A stretch of DNA of 64,000 nucleotides from Sarcophilus harrisii (lineage: Eukaryota > Chordata > Mammalia > Dasyuromorphia > Dasyuridae). Positions 11,640 to 21,253 of this stretch are shown here, piece after piece (positions within the stretch are counted from its first letter, which is position 1; the number at the start of each line of letters is the position of its first letter). The stretch lies in NCBI RefSeq assembly GCF_902635505.1, contig NC_045431.1, forward strand, positions 14,725,001 to 14,789,000. Reading direction: 5' to 3'. A model generated the notes under the pieces. That model saw nothing but the letters and a program-made list of their open reading frames with translations, did not search any database and had not been told where the DNA came from. A program made the position numbers and the translations under genes.

Positions 11640-11815
11640 CAACGTTCAATGGAAGAGCCAACTGGCTCTGGAGTCGAGAAATTGGGTTACGATCCTAGCT
11701 CTGTCACTCCTACCTGCTGGTCCATTTAACCTTTTCTGGGCCTCAGCTTTTCTGTCGATAAAATGAGAGAGTTGGACCACGCAACTTCCCAAATCCCTCC
11801 ATCTATTGAGCCTTG
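11640..11815 (+). mobile_element. MIR-like SINE in SOD3 intron 1
   Basis: GGCTCTGGAGTCGAGAAATTG, TCCTAGCTCTGTCACTCC, GGGCCTCAGCTTTTCTGTC and AAATGAGAGAGTTGGACCA follow MIR order. Confidence 0.6.
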
Positions 11816-12299
11816 CAAGGGTTGATGGGAGAGCAGAAGCAAAGGGATGAAGGGAAGTCGCTTTTGACTTTGATCCCAAGGTTCAGAGAAATTTAATTTC
11901 TCTTTAAAAGAAAAATTATGCACCATTAATAATGTCCTACTTGAGAGTTCAGAGCATGGGTTTAAAGGAACTGTTAGGAATTGGGTTTTGACACCGTGAG
12001 GGTGTGAGGAGATCGACAAGGAGAGGAATTGGACTGTTTCTAGTCTTTCTCCTCATGATTGACAGTAAACATTTGCCAAAGCCCTTGCCTGTGCCCCATG
12101 CAAAGCTCCCTGAGGTTCAGTGTCCAGCCTTGGGTCCAGTCCTCAAGGCACTCGAGTCTGGGAAAGGGCTATACCCCAAAAGGGGAAAACCATACCCCAA
12201 GGGGCATGGATCTTCCACTCAACTGGCTTTTGGCCAAGCAGAAACTGGATCCGACTTAATTGGAACCAGCCAATTCAACGCAAAGATAACTGATTGAAG

Positions 12300-12500
12300 A
12301 TCTCCACAGATACTGTGTTGGGTCTTGGGGTTACAAAAGAGAGCTTCTGCCTTCACAGAACTTCCATTTTACCTGAGAGGTAAATAGAGGCAGGAATGGA
12401 GAGGGGGAAACCAACATTAATAAAGATAAGCATAAATATATCAGAAATAAACACAATCTAATAGGGAGGCAAAACGCTAACAACTGGGGAATCGATGGAG
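12300..12500 (-). mobile_element. L2 3' end, reversed, in SOD3 intron 1
   Basis: CTGTGTTGGGTCTTGGGGTTAC...CTTCACAGAACTTCCATTTTA...ATAGGGAGGCAAAACGC matches the reversed L2 end ('GGGGATACAAAGA ... GGAGCTCACATTCTAATGGGG'). Confidence 0.55.
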
Positions 12501-12821
12501 GTCCTGGGCAGGCTGTAGTGCCAGGTATGAGACCTAAGAGATGCTAAGCAGTGGAGGTGAGGAGAGAGCCTTTTTGCTGTGAGAAGCCCTGATACAGAGG
12601 GAGCAGGAGCATCCGGGAGCCAGCTTGGCTGAGACACAGTGGGGGGGAATGGCCAGGGGGGGAACAATGTGTCCCCCCGGGCAGTGCTCTAAGCACCAAA
12701 CAAGGGCGCTGGCATTTATCAGATTAGACCAGGTGCTCTCAGAGGCCCCTTCTGGGCTGCCGTTTCCTGGGCCTCCTCTGCACACGCTGGATATCTCCTT
12801 ACGGCTCTGTCTCCCCTGCAG
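12501..12821. other. End of SOD3 intron 1, unique sequence
   Basis: G/C-rich sequence leading to the pyrimidine tract and acceptor. No repeat recognised. Confidence 0.4.
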
Positions 12822-12838
12822 GTCCCCCGGCCGTCCTC

Positions 12839-13582
12839 ATGAAGCTTTTGGCCCTCAGCGCCGCCATCTTCCTGGCCACTTGCGTGCCCCGCGCTGCCAT
12901 GGAGCCGGACGGGGAGGTGTCCGCCAGGAAGAGGGCAGAGCAGATCACTGACATCCAGAAAAAGGTCGGCGACCTCTGGAACAAGCTCATTTACCTGAAG
13001 CCGGTCACTTCCGGCCACGACGAACACACCGTCTATGCCACCTGCCAGGTCAAGCCCTCGTCCACTTTGGAGGCCGGCAAGCCCCAAGTGACAGGGCAGG
13101 TGCTCTTCAAACAGCTCTACCCGAACGGGAAGATGGACGTCTTCTTTGATCTGGAGGGGTTTCCGGCGAATACCAGGAACACCTCTGGCAGGGCCATTCA
13201 CATCCACAAGTTTGGGGACCTGAGCAGCGGCTGCGACGCCACCTCCGGCCATTACAACCCCCACGAGGTGGCCCACCCCCTGCACCCCGGGGACTTTGGG
13301 AACTTCCTGGTGAAGGATGGCAAGATCCGCAAGTTCCGCTTCAACGTCTCGTCTTCCCTCTTCGGGCCCTACTCTGTCCTGGGCAGGGCCGTCGTGGTCC
13401 ACGAGCAGGAGGACGACCTGGGCAAAGGCGGCAACAAGGGCAGCCTGGAGCACGGCAACGCCGGGAAGCGTCTGGCTTGCTGCGTCATCGGCATCTGCGG
13501 GCCCGAGCTCTGGAACAAGAAAGCCCAGGTCACCGCTGCCCAGAAGAAGAGGAGGCGCGCCAGTGAGTGCAAGGCTAACTGA
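12839..13582 (+). CDS. SOD3: Extracellular Cu/Zn superoxide dismutase, complete
   Basis: The gene encodes 247 residues in one uninterrupted exon. It dismutates superoxide to peroxide and oxygen outside the cell, bound to matrix heparan sulfate. Residues 1-20 form a hydrophobic secretion signal. The SOD fold carries copper ligands His121, His123 and His188, bridging His138, zinc ligands His146, His149 and Asp152, and active-site Arg211 in GNAGKRLACC. Cys132 should pair with Cys214 or Cys215, the alternative-disulfide pair known in SOD3. N114-T-S is the likely counterpart of the human glycosylation site, and N169-V-S is a second sequon. The C-terminus has the heparin-binding run KKRRR (236-240) and Cys244, matching the human inter-subunit cysteine. 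Human SOD3 is about 240 residues. Met1 is chosen because it starts the signal peptide 17 bases after a splice acceptor. All catalytic residues are present, so the gene looks functional. Confidence 0.97.
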   Translation: MKLLALSAAIFLATCVPRAAMEPDGEVSARKRAEQITDIQKKVGDLWNKLIYLKPVTSGHDEHTVYATCQVKPSSTLEAGKPQVTGQVLFKQLYPNGKMDVFFDLEGFPANTRNTSGRAIHIHKFGDLSSGCDATSGHYNPHEVAHPLHPGDFGNFLVKDGKIRKFRFNVSSSLFGPYSVLGRAVVVHEQEDDLGKGGNKGSLEHGNAGKRLACCVIGICGPELWNKKAQVTAAQKKRRRASECKAN

Positions 13583-13624
13583 AGGACCAATCTGGGCAGG
13601 CCCTTGCTCCAGGCCCGGCCGGCC

Positions 13625-13795
13625 GACATTCCGGGGCCGGCATCCCCAGTGGCCGGGAGGGCTGGGAGGGCCGGCATCCCCAGTGGCTGGGAGGGCTGGG
13701 AGGACCAGCATCCCCTGCAGCTGGGAGGGCCAGCATCCTGGGGGCTGGGAGGGCCGGCATCCCCACAGCTGAGAGGGCCGGCGGGGCCGGCTGGA
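13625..13795 (+). repeat. GC-rich minisatellite in SOD3 3' UTR
   Basis: Five degenerate units share the core GGCCGGCATCCCC followed by GCTGGGAGGG. The GCAT anchors lie at 13640, 13674, 13708, 13733 and 13757, so two 34-base units are followed by units of 25 and 24 bases that have lost internal sequence. Confidence 0.85.
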
Positions 13796-13862
13796 GCCGC
13801 CCTCCCCGCCTGGCCCCCCAGCCACTTTGCTTTGGGGGAGTTCCGCATTCTGTGTGTCATGC

Positions 13863-13868
13863 AATAAA
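13863..13868 (+). terminator. Poly(A) signal of SOD3
   Basis: A canonical AATAAA lies 280 bases after the stop. Cleavage is expected 15-25 bases later. The downstream GGTTTGGTTTGG-type sequence is a good GU-rich element. Confidence 0.85.
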
Positions 13869-14199
13869 GCCGCTTCAATACACCATTGCACTGCAGTCCC
13901 GGGCCTGGGGTTTGGTTTGGTCTAGTTTGTTCTCAAGTCTATCCCTCACCAGCACTTTCCTGGAGAATGGGAAGATCCCAATCTTCCTTCCTCAAATCCT
14001 CAGGAAGACAGAGTTCCCACATAAATTCTCCCCCCTACCCAGTCCCCCCTTCAGAAACTTGAGGGGATTTACCACACTGGGTCACTGCACAGATGCCTGA
14101 AAAAGCAATGGGAATAGAGGAGGGAATAGTGTGTGTGTGGGGGGGTGGGGGTGGGGAATGCCCCTAGGAAATGGGTGCGGGCTTTGGAGGCAGAGATAG

Positions 14200-14418
14200 T
14201 GGTTGTTTTTTGTGACCCCTTTTGAGATCTCTTGGCAAAGGCAACAGAGTGGTTGCCCATTTCCTTCTCTGGCTCATTTTACAGATGAGGAAACTGAGGC
14301 AAACAGGGTGGAGGGACTTACCCAGGATCACACAGCTGGGCCCAGATTTGAGCTTTGAAGATGAGGCTCCTGCTTCCAGGTCCAGCGTTCCATCCACCAC
14401 CCACACGCAGCTGCTCTG
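14200..14418 (-). mobile_element. Mar1-type SINE, reversed
   Basis: GTGACCCCTTTTGAGATCTC, TGCCCATTTCCTTCTCTGGC, ACAGATGAGGAAACTGAGGC and GATCACACAGCTGGGCCC lie in reverse order. It is about 300 bases past the SOD3 poly(A) site. Confidence 0.9.
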
Positions 14419-14565
14419 AGGCAGAGGACTTGGGGGCGAATCTTGGCTCTGCCACTTGTAATGTTGGGCAAGTCTTCTATCTCTGAGACCCACTTTTTTC
14501 TCATTTGTAAAATGAGGGGGTTGGATGAGATGACCTCAGGTCTTTGCCAGATCCAACACCCCGGG
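14419..14565 (+). mobile_element. MIR-class SINE fragment
   Basis: CTTGGCTCTGCCACTTGTAA, TTCTCATTTGTAAAATGAGG and GGATGAGATGACCTCAGGTC follow the second half of a MIR-like SINE. Confidence 0.65.
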
Positions 14566-14705
14566 GCAGTGAGGTGGGGCTGTGGCTAGGAAACACAGGT
14601 GCGATCCTTGAGCACCTTCATGAGTTCCAATCTGGTCTCAGACACTTACTAGCTGTGTGATCTTGGGCACTCACTCAACCCCAATTGCCTCAAAAATAAA
14701 TAAAT
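14566..14705 (+). mobile_element. Second marsupial tRNA-SINE type
   Basis: GGTCTCAGACACTTACTAGC, TGTGTGATCTTGGGCACTC and CCCCAATTGCCTCAAAAATAAATAAAT mark this type, ending in a short A-rich tail instead of the RTE-like tail. Confidence 0.8.
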
Positions 14706-15760
14706 CCTATTTCCCGGGTCCCAGGAGATCAGTTGTCAACTCTGGCCTCAGGGCCGCAGGACCCATTTCACAGATGGCTAAGTGGAAGCACAGTGAGGGT
14801 CAGATGGGAAGTTATCAGCTAGGTGGGACAGGAAAGTTCTAGGGGATGGCCAAGAAATAACGAAGGGGGACTCGGTGATGAGGTCAGATGTCAGTGATTA
14901 TTCACAGATAACATTGACTCTCCAGTGATGTAGAAATAACCACAATGTAAGAAACCTGAGTGGGCACTGATTTGCCTTTGGCTCCTTTACCCCAGCTTCC
15001 CTGTGGTAAGTTAGAGGCCATCCTGGCAGCATCCTTTGCCTTTAACAAACAGAGAGCCCGCTAATGACCATGTCCCCGGAGCAGGGACGCTTCTCGGCCC
15101 TCCCTCACATGCCCTGCTCCTCCATCCTTGGGAGCTCTTGGCCAACTGAACTCCAGCCAGCAGCCGGTGGTTATTTTTACCTCTGACTTGAATTCAACTT
15201 GTTATTTAAAAATGGTTCCTAGAACCAACAGTGGGGAAGAGGAAGGAGCTTCCTCCCATCAGATACCTTCCCACTGGCCTGAACTGGACCCGACTCTCTG
15301 GGGTCCAAGCTGGAGCCCATGTTAGACAGAGAGAAAAACCAGATGCCCAGTAGGGCAGGACGGATGGCCGGTCCCCACCCCACAACAGTGATACAAAGCA
15401 GAGCCAGGGAACACCACATTTCCCAGGCTGCCCTCCTCTTTTGCTGACATCAGGTCAGCTTTGTGTCTCCAAGATCTTTCTTTAGTCCCAGAGGCGATGA
15501 CGATGGAGTTTGGAGAGCACTAGACTTAGCAAATCTGATTCTGGTTTATTTAACTCAGGAGTTGGATGCTACTGTGACTGCCGGGCAAGGAAACCGAGAC
15601 CAAGAGGAGGGAGAAAGCTCCCAGCCAGTGACCCAGGCTGAACTGGGCTCTTCCTGCCGCCAAGCCCAGTGCTCCATCCAAGGGGACACTCGGCTATCTC
15701 TGGAGGTCTCCTAATCCTGACCTCTGGGATCACCTGGAGGAGCATGGGCAGAAGGGGGAG
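14706..15760. other. Intergenic between SOD3 and CCDC149
   Basis: No supported gene. A degraded reversed MIR-class piece may lie at about 15580-15720 (CAGTGACCCAGGCTGAACTG). The rest is unrecognised. Confidence 0.3.
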
Positions 15761-15764
15761 GGGG

Positions 15765-15985
15765 AAGCATTTATACAGCACCTGCTATGTGCCAGGCACA
15801 TGCTAGGTGCTTTTTACAAATATTAGTTCATTTGATCTTCAATAACAGCCAGGTAGGTGCTGTTGTTCTCCTCATTCTACAATTGGAGAAACTGAGGGAA
15901 ACGCAGTTTTAGTGATGTGCCCACAGTCACCTAGCCCAGAAGTGTCCGAGGTTAGATTTGAACTTGGGTCTTTCTGTCTCAGGTC
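15765..15985 (-). mobile_element. MIR SINE, reversed, well preserved
   Basis: AGCATTTATACAGCACCTGC, TATGTGCCAGGCACATGCTA, TTCATTTGATCTTCAATAACA, AATTGGAGAAACTGAGGGAA and TTAGATTTGAACTTGGGTC are all in order. Confidence 0.85.
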
Positions 15986-15986
15986 A

Positions 15987-15988
<2 letters not shown>

Positions 15989-16021
<33 letters not shown>

Positions 16022-16200
16022 ATACACACACATTTTATATATATTATAACACATTATATATGTAACAATATAATATATATATATATTATATATAATGTAT
16101 TATATACACATATATAATACATTATATATACAATGTGTATACATTATTACATACATTATATATAACATACCATATAATAATATTATATACATGTGCGTGT
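15989..16200. repeat. Compound (TG)n/(TA)n tract
   Basis: A pure TG run at 15993-16020 passes into about 180 bases of TATA/CACA-rich DNA with many short inverted repeats. It abuts the 3' edge of the reversed MIR. Confidence 0.95.
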
Positions 16201-16439
16201 ATGTGCATATGTGTATGGGGAGGGGAGAATGTGGGCATCCAGCTGGACTGAGCCATGGAAAATGCCTGTGACTCAGCGGGCCCAGTTGGTGCCATTTGGC
16301 CTGCAGAGGCTGCCTGTTCTTGCTCTTCCCTCAGACCCATCTTGTTCCTCTGGGGTCACTGGTCGTTCTAGCCTTGGAGTCCACCTGCTAATCAGTTTGC
16401 CCATTTGGCTCCCAGGATTTGCATTTGTCACCGGGACTT

Positions 16440-17100
16440 AAAACGCACACTTGTTTTGATTTCTTTTTCTGTAAAATTAGAAGCATTTGATGTAATGACT
16501 CTACCTAGACACAGCTGGTAAAGTGAGAATAATGTTCGAGTTTGCACAGTTTAAACACAATGTAGACAATAATTAGAAAAGCTATCTTTAGATGCACAGA
16601 ATAAGCTATTCTCCGAGCTGCAGTGCATTTTTCTAGTGTGGCTTTTGAGTGCACAGATCCAGAAGTGCAGAAGAAAATAGAAAATCAGCTCGTGTTTTGG
16701 TCAATTTGAAAGGAGGCAAAAGACTTCAGGAAATAAAGCGGCCGATTTTAGATCCGAAGCAGTTTGGGGGAATGCATCAAATCTTTCCGTTCTCCGAATT
16801 TGTCATGCCGACCATCTGATCAAATCATTTTAGGTGACAGATTGCAACTGATAAATTGCTACAATATGCTGGAAGTAATGCTCGGTCTGTGGTGAAGGTG
16901 GAGAGGAAGAATGACGCACGTAATAAAGACAATTAATCATCTATACCCGGGAAAATTACCCCATTTTTATTCCAGGTAACAAAAAATATAGTTATGATGC
17001 ATGGTGATTAGAGAATCCAATAAAGCCAAGTCTGCAAATAAATAGAACTTCTTTTCTTTAAATAAAACAAAACAGCAGCCAATAAAAAAAAAAAGCCAAT
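16440..17100. other. Repeat-free AT-rich stretch, candidate conserved element
   Basis: About 650 bases with no recognised repeat and no open frame. It contains many homeodomain-like cores (TAATTAG, ATTAATCAT) and paired E-box-like motifs. This is the texture of conserved non-coding DNA, but conservation was not tested. Confidence 0.3.
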
Positions 17101-18480
17101 TGTTTTAGATTTCATAGATTATCATTGGTCTCTGCGAAGATCCCCCAATATATCCCCGCATTTGGACAGACTAGAGAAAGTCAAACTTTTCAGTGTTCTG
17201 CAAGCTGCCCTGTGCATCCCCAAACCCTCATTTAGGAAAGGAGTGATAAGAAAAATAAGGCAGCCCATCGAAATCTATCATTTTAAATTGCCTTCATGCT
17301 GTACTAAGATTTTTTTTCTATTTTTTTTTTTTTGGATCAGCTGTAATGTTGAGAGAGGGAACCTTCTATTTTTTTCTCCTTCTCTCTCATTTCTAATTAG
17401 ATTCACCACTGGTCTCCCAAACCTCTCTCTCTGATCTTTGGGATCGTCTTTGTCCAGTAATTCATTGCTTTCTAACTTGGTGGCAGGAATGAAAAGCACC
17501 TGGAGATCCACATGTATCTCAAGGTGGGGTGACTTTGGGGAGTCTCAAAATGTCGCCTCTACCTTTGGGCTGCCCACTGAACTCTCCCACTCGGGCCCTT
17601 TCATCTTCAAGCGTGAAAGAGGAGGGAGGAAAAGCTGACTTGGCAGGGCTCAGAAGCCAGGCCGAAATAAATCCTGCTACCTTTCTGGAGGGGAGGTCTA
17701 GCCCCACCCTCACACAGTGATATAAGGTAGAGCAATAAAACGGCCAAACGCACCCATCATTCCTTCCCTTCTCCTGACTCATCCATTCAGCATCTTGCTC
17801 TTTAATCCCAGAGGGATTGAGGAGGAGGATGGTGATAGTTAACATTCATGGAGCTCTTTAAGGGTTACCAGATATTGTGAGAGACATCAAAAAAGAGAGA
17901 CATTAATTCAGAATCTCAGGGAGAAGAATAATGCTTGTTGGAGAGCTCCAGTCAGGCAAGAGAGCCAGCTAGCTGGCTGTGGATTGGTAAAGGGAAGAAA
18001 ATGGCTTTCTCCCCCCAAAGCATCACCTACTTCCTTAATGACACTTAAAATTCTGTGAATAAGGGACAGAGCTTTCCTCTCCACTTTTAGGGAACACTGC
18101 GCATCATATTCATGCTAAAGTGTAAATGATTGCTTTGGGATTTTTTTTCCCCCAAGGACTTTGGAAAATGGAGTGTTCATTGGACACCTGAAGAGCAGGG
18201 GAGAGTGGGGGGAATAAAGTCACTCCTTCACCATCTCGCCCAGGGCTGGCTCTGGGAAAAGGTAGCTAAAACTACCTGCCTGGGACTGAGCTGAACGCCA
18301 CCGGGTGCCTCCTGGCTAGAGAAAGCCTCGGGGAATACTTGGAAGAAGCAGGGAAGGATTTGGTGAGGAAAGGAGGATGGTGTGGGGCTGGGTTTGGGGA
18401 TGAGAAATCCCTTCCCCCCTTTTTAAAGGAAAGGATGGATTTTCTCAGGGCTTAATTAAAGAACCACAAACTCCCCCAGA
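17101..18480. other. Intergenic, nothing recognised
   Basis: Contains several homopolymer T/A runs (17310-17335) and unique sequence. No repeat family or gene is supported. Confidence 0.3.
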
Positions 18481-18626
18481 TGCTTGCATGTGGAATCCAG
18501 GCCCATACGTTGCCAGGGGCCGGGCAGTTTTTACCAGAAGTGGCAGTTTCAGTTGCAAGTCTCCATGCACACCCAGTTCCACATTCTGCCCCAATGGTAC
18601 AGAAAGCCAGGAAGCAAACGCCACAG

Positions 18627-18845
18627 GGCCAGGGCCACCTTCCTTCCCTTCCTCCCCACATGGCCAGGGTCACCTCCCTCCCGACATGGCCAAGGTGACC
18701 TTCCTCCCCACAGGGCCAGGGTCATCTTCCTCTTCTTCCTTCCTACCCATGAGGCCAGGGTGACCTTCCTACCCATGGGGCCAGGGCTTCTTCCCCACAG
18801 GGTCAGGGCCACCTTCCTTCCCACATCACCAGGGCCATCTTCCTG
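18627..18845 (+). repeat. Minisatellite, about 26-bp unit, eight units
   Basis: Units share GGCCAGGGTGACCTTCCT plus CCCCACA. The GGCCAGGG anchor or its variant falls at 18627, 18662, 18688, 18714, 18753, 18779, 18801 and 18827, giving spacings of 35, 26, 26, 39, 26, 22 and 26. The 39-base unit carries an extra TTCCTC block. Confidence 0.9.
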
Positions 18846-18899
18846 ACAGAAGTGGGTCAGAATGCAGCTGGGTGGTAAGACCAAGCAGGGACATTTGTC

Positions 18900-20357
18900 T
18901 TAAAAAACCAAAAAAGCATCAATAACCAGGAAACTTGCAATATTTTGGTTTTTTAGCCAAAAGTGTTACACAGGCTGGATCCAATAGAGCAGGTAGGGTT
19001 TTAGAACAGCTTTAAAAGTGGCTAAACTGGAGACAATCTGAACCTTCTCCTTTGCTGTCTAGGAACCAGAAAACTAAAGTGGGGCTGGGGAGGGGAGATG
19101 GGCACTAATATTGTCATGGCGACTCGCCCAATGGGCACCATGTGGCCAAGGTCAGTGGAACGCCGCAGCCTTCTTGAGCCTGTTCACCAGTGGGGGCTTC
19201 TCCCACTTGGGATTCCTCTCGGCCTCCCTGACTGGGGCGGGATGTGCCAGAGTAGATGATAAACCCTATTTTCCAGGAGTTTATAAATGGCCTGTAAAGA
19301 TGTGCACCTGGCAGACTGTGTCAAAACCAGAGCTTGGGCTAGGGGAGATTTTTCTTTTTATTATTATTTTATTAAATTTGGCTCCGCTTTCCTCCAGTGC
19401 CTTTAAAGTGCTACTTGGGAAAGCTGAACATTTGCAGGCAGTTAAGGCCGGGTCCAGCAGGAAAATTACCTCTGTGGCTGCCGGCCCACACAGGCTCTGC
19501 AGCTGCAGAGGCAAATTCCCTCTCTAGGAAGTCGTCTGGATGGGGCCCAGTGGGTGAGGCAGGAGGCTGGTGCCGGTGGGGGCAGCTCGCCCCTCCAGTG
19601 GCCCTACTGCCTGAGCCTCGGCCCAGCTGGGATCAGCAACCCCTGCAGCCGGCAGGAGTGGAGGCAAGGAGTCTCTGAGGAGACTCTAATTGCACCTTTT
19701 TTTACTGAAAAATTAGGACTCCCCCAAAAAGCCAAAAAAATTAAACAAATCTAACTTTTCATGGGAAACGCCAAAACGCCTTGAATCTAACCCTTGTCAC
19801 TGATCATAAAGGGGAAAGGTGAGGAATAAGCACGAGAGGGCTTTAGTTTGGTACCCTATGGGTCTCCCCACAGTTCGGGGAGAACAGATGGGATGGACGG
19901 CACTGTGACGACCGTGTCCAGGACCTGGAACTGGCCTGAGGTCAGCCCCTCTGTCCCTGCAAAGGCAGACACGGGAATCAGGCTGACCACCGAGCCACAG
20001 AATCACTGGTTTGGCTGCCAACATCACAAACAATCTGCCCGTTCTTCTTTTTAGCTGGGTTAGGAGGAAGTTTCTGTAAAAACATAACCACCGAGGGAGC
20101 CCGTCTTGCTCATGCACACTCTGAACAGGTTCTCGGGGGACTCACTGACTTCAGATGAACTTTCGGCTTCCTGGGGAATATGAACTGGCCTGGAGCCATG
20201 GGAGTTCCGCTTCCAGGTCCAGGCCGTCCTAAGCAGATGCTAGCTCTTCCATCCAGGGCCTTCCTAGAAAGCCTGGACCTTATCCTGGAGACGCCGCTCT
20301 TCCTTCCAGGGTTCAGGCATCTGTATCCACGGGCTCCTAAGCAGACTCCTACCTTCC
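18900..20357. other. Intergenic, mostly unique
   Basis: No repeat family is clear. An AT run at 19351-19377 interrupts otherwise balanced sequence and gives two minus-strand AATAAA hexamers that could end CCDC149 transcripts. Confidence 0.3.
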
Positions 20358-20455
20358 TAGAGTGGAACGGGAAGGAACTTGGGCGGTCATGGCCCCTGCC
20401 CACCTGCCATTTTGCAGATAAGGAAAAGCAAAGTGGTTTGGTTCACAATGACACA
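20358..20455 (-). mobile_element. MIR-class fragment, reversed
   Basis: AGAGTGGAACGGGAAGGAAC, CATTTTGCAGATAAGGAAA and TTCACAATGACACAGCTTT follow the reversed SINE pattern. Confidence 0.5.
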
Positions 20456-20559
20456 GCTTTGCTCATTTTTTCCCAACAAACAAAAAGGATGCGATGGAGA
20501 AGTTTGAAAGGTGAGAATCATTTTCCCGGCTCTGCCTTTGACTTTACTTCCCTCCTGGG

Positions 20560-21253
20560 ACCATCAATGCACCCACCGCTCGCGAACATACTTATTTACC
20601 CGCCCCGCCAGCGCCCGAACGCGGGTCTGACTTCAGAAGGGGAAAACAAGCCCTTTCAGCCCGCAGGGCCCCTCTCCTCCCGCCATTCCCAGCTGCGACA
20701 CATCGCCACGGGCGCCGTGCCAGGAGCATCCATGTGGAGGAGACCCAACAAGGCCCTGACATGACAAAGTGTCTCGGTGGGCCCTTCGGACCCATTATGC
20801 TCAATTATGTCTCTCTTCCCAACAGCCTTAATCATTACAAATACCGGGGACCTGATTAAAAAGCCCATCAGTTTCAAGCTCTTCCCATAATTTTGATCGA
20901 CAACATTAAACGTTAATAGAAAAACATCTTATCTCTAATAAAACAAATGCCGACACGAAGACGGATGGGAAAAAGCAGCCATATGGCGCGCACTATTTTC
21001 AGTGCCTGCCCGTGTTCACAGCAGTACATCTTCAGTAGTAAGAGATGACGGTGAGAAGATTGAGGGCCCGCATTTAATAAATCAAACTGTTCTGTCATCA
21101 AAATACCTACAATTTGCAACAGGATCAAAGGATTTTCTGAGTCCCAGACTCGGGAGTATTTGAGGAGAGTTAAATCGAACGGGTTGTTCTGTGGCTTAAT
21201 TCTTGCCGTCCCCAGCGCCTTCCACGTGTTACCCTTTCCGATCCCTTTACCCT
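20560..21253 (-). other. Probable CCDC149 3' UTR, low-repeat sequence
   Basis: This stretch follows the CCDC149 stop on the minus strand and holds no recognised repeat. Minus-strand ATTAAA at 21073-21078 is a possible poly(A) signal; AATAAA hexamers at 19357-19362 and 19368-19373 would give a longer UTR. The base composition and lack of repeats suggest constraint, but the UTR end is not fixed by sequence alone. Confidence 0.4.

Larger units (their letters stand above)
11475..12821 (+). other. SOD3: SOD3 intron 1
   Basis: The intron runs from GTAAGT at 11475 to a pyrimidine-rich acceptor (CTCCCCTGCAG, AG at 12820-12821). The coding exon starts at 12822, leaving 17 bases of 5' UTR before ATG. 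The intron holds a MIR-like fragment (11640-11815) and a reverse L2 3' end (12300-12500). The remaining sequence has no feature I recognise. Confidence 0.7.
13583..13890 (+). other. SOD3: SOD3 3' UTR
   Basis: The UTR follows the TGA stop and runs about 300 bases to the cleavage region near 13885-13890. It is very GC-rich and largely made of a short tandem repeat (separate entry). A GT-rich element at about 13905-13935 lies downstream of the cleavage site, as expected for 3'-end formation. Confidence 0.8.

Noticed and set aside
13317-13772. Second + strand frame overlapping the SOD3 end
   Set aside because: Ser/Arg/Pro-rich out-of-frame reading of SOD3 and the minisatellite; no independent evidence.
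12719-13891. A 390-codon open frame antisense to SOD3, longer than SOD3 itself
   Set aside because: It is a shadow of a GC-rich coding exon plus the 3' UTR minisatellite. Its repetitive Gly/Pro/Leu content comes from the repeat, there is no family resemblance, and SOD3 on the + strand explains the region.
20180-20764. 194-codon + strand open frame
   Set aside because: No domain, no splice or promoter context, and it crosses a reversed SINE fragment near 20358-20455.
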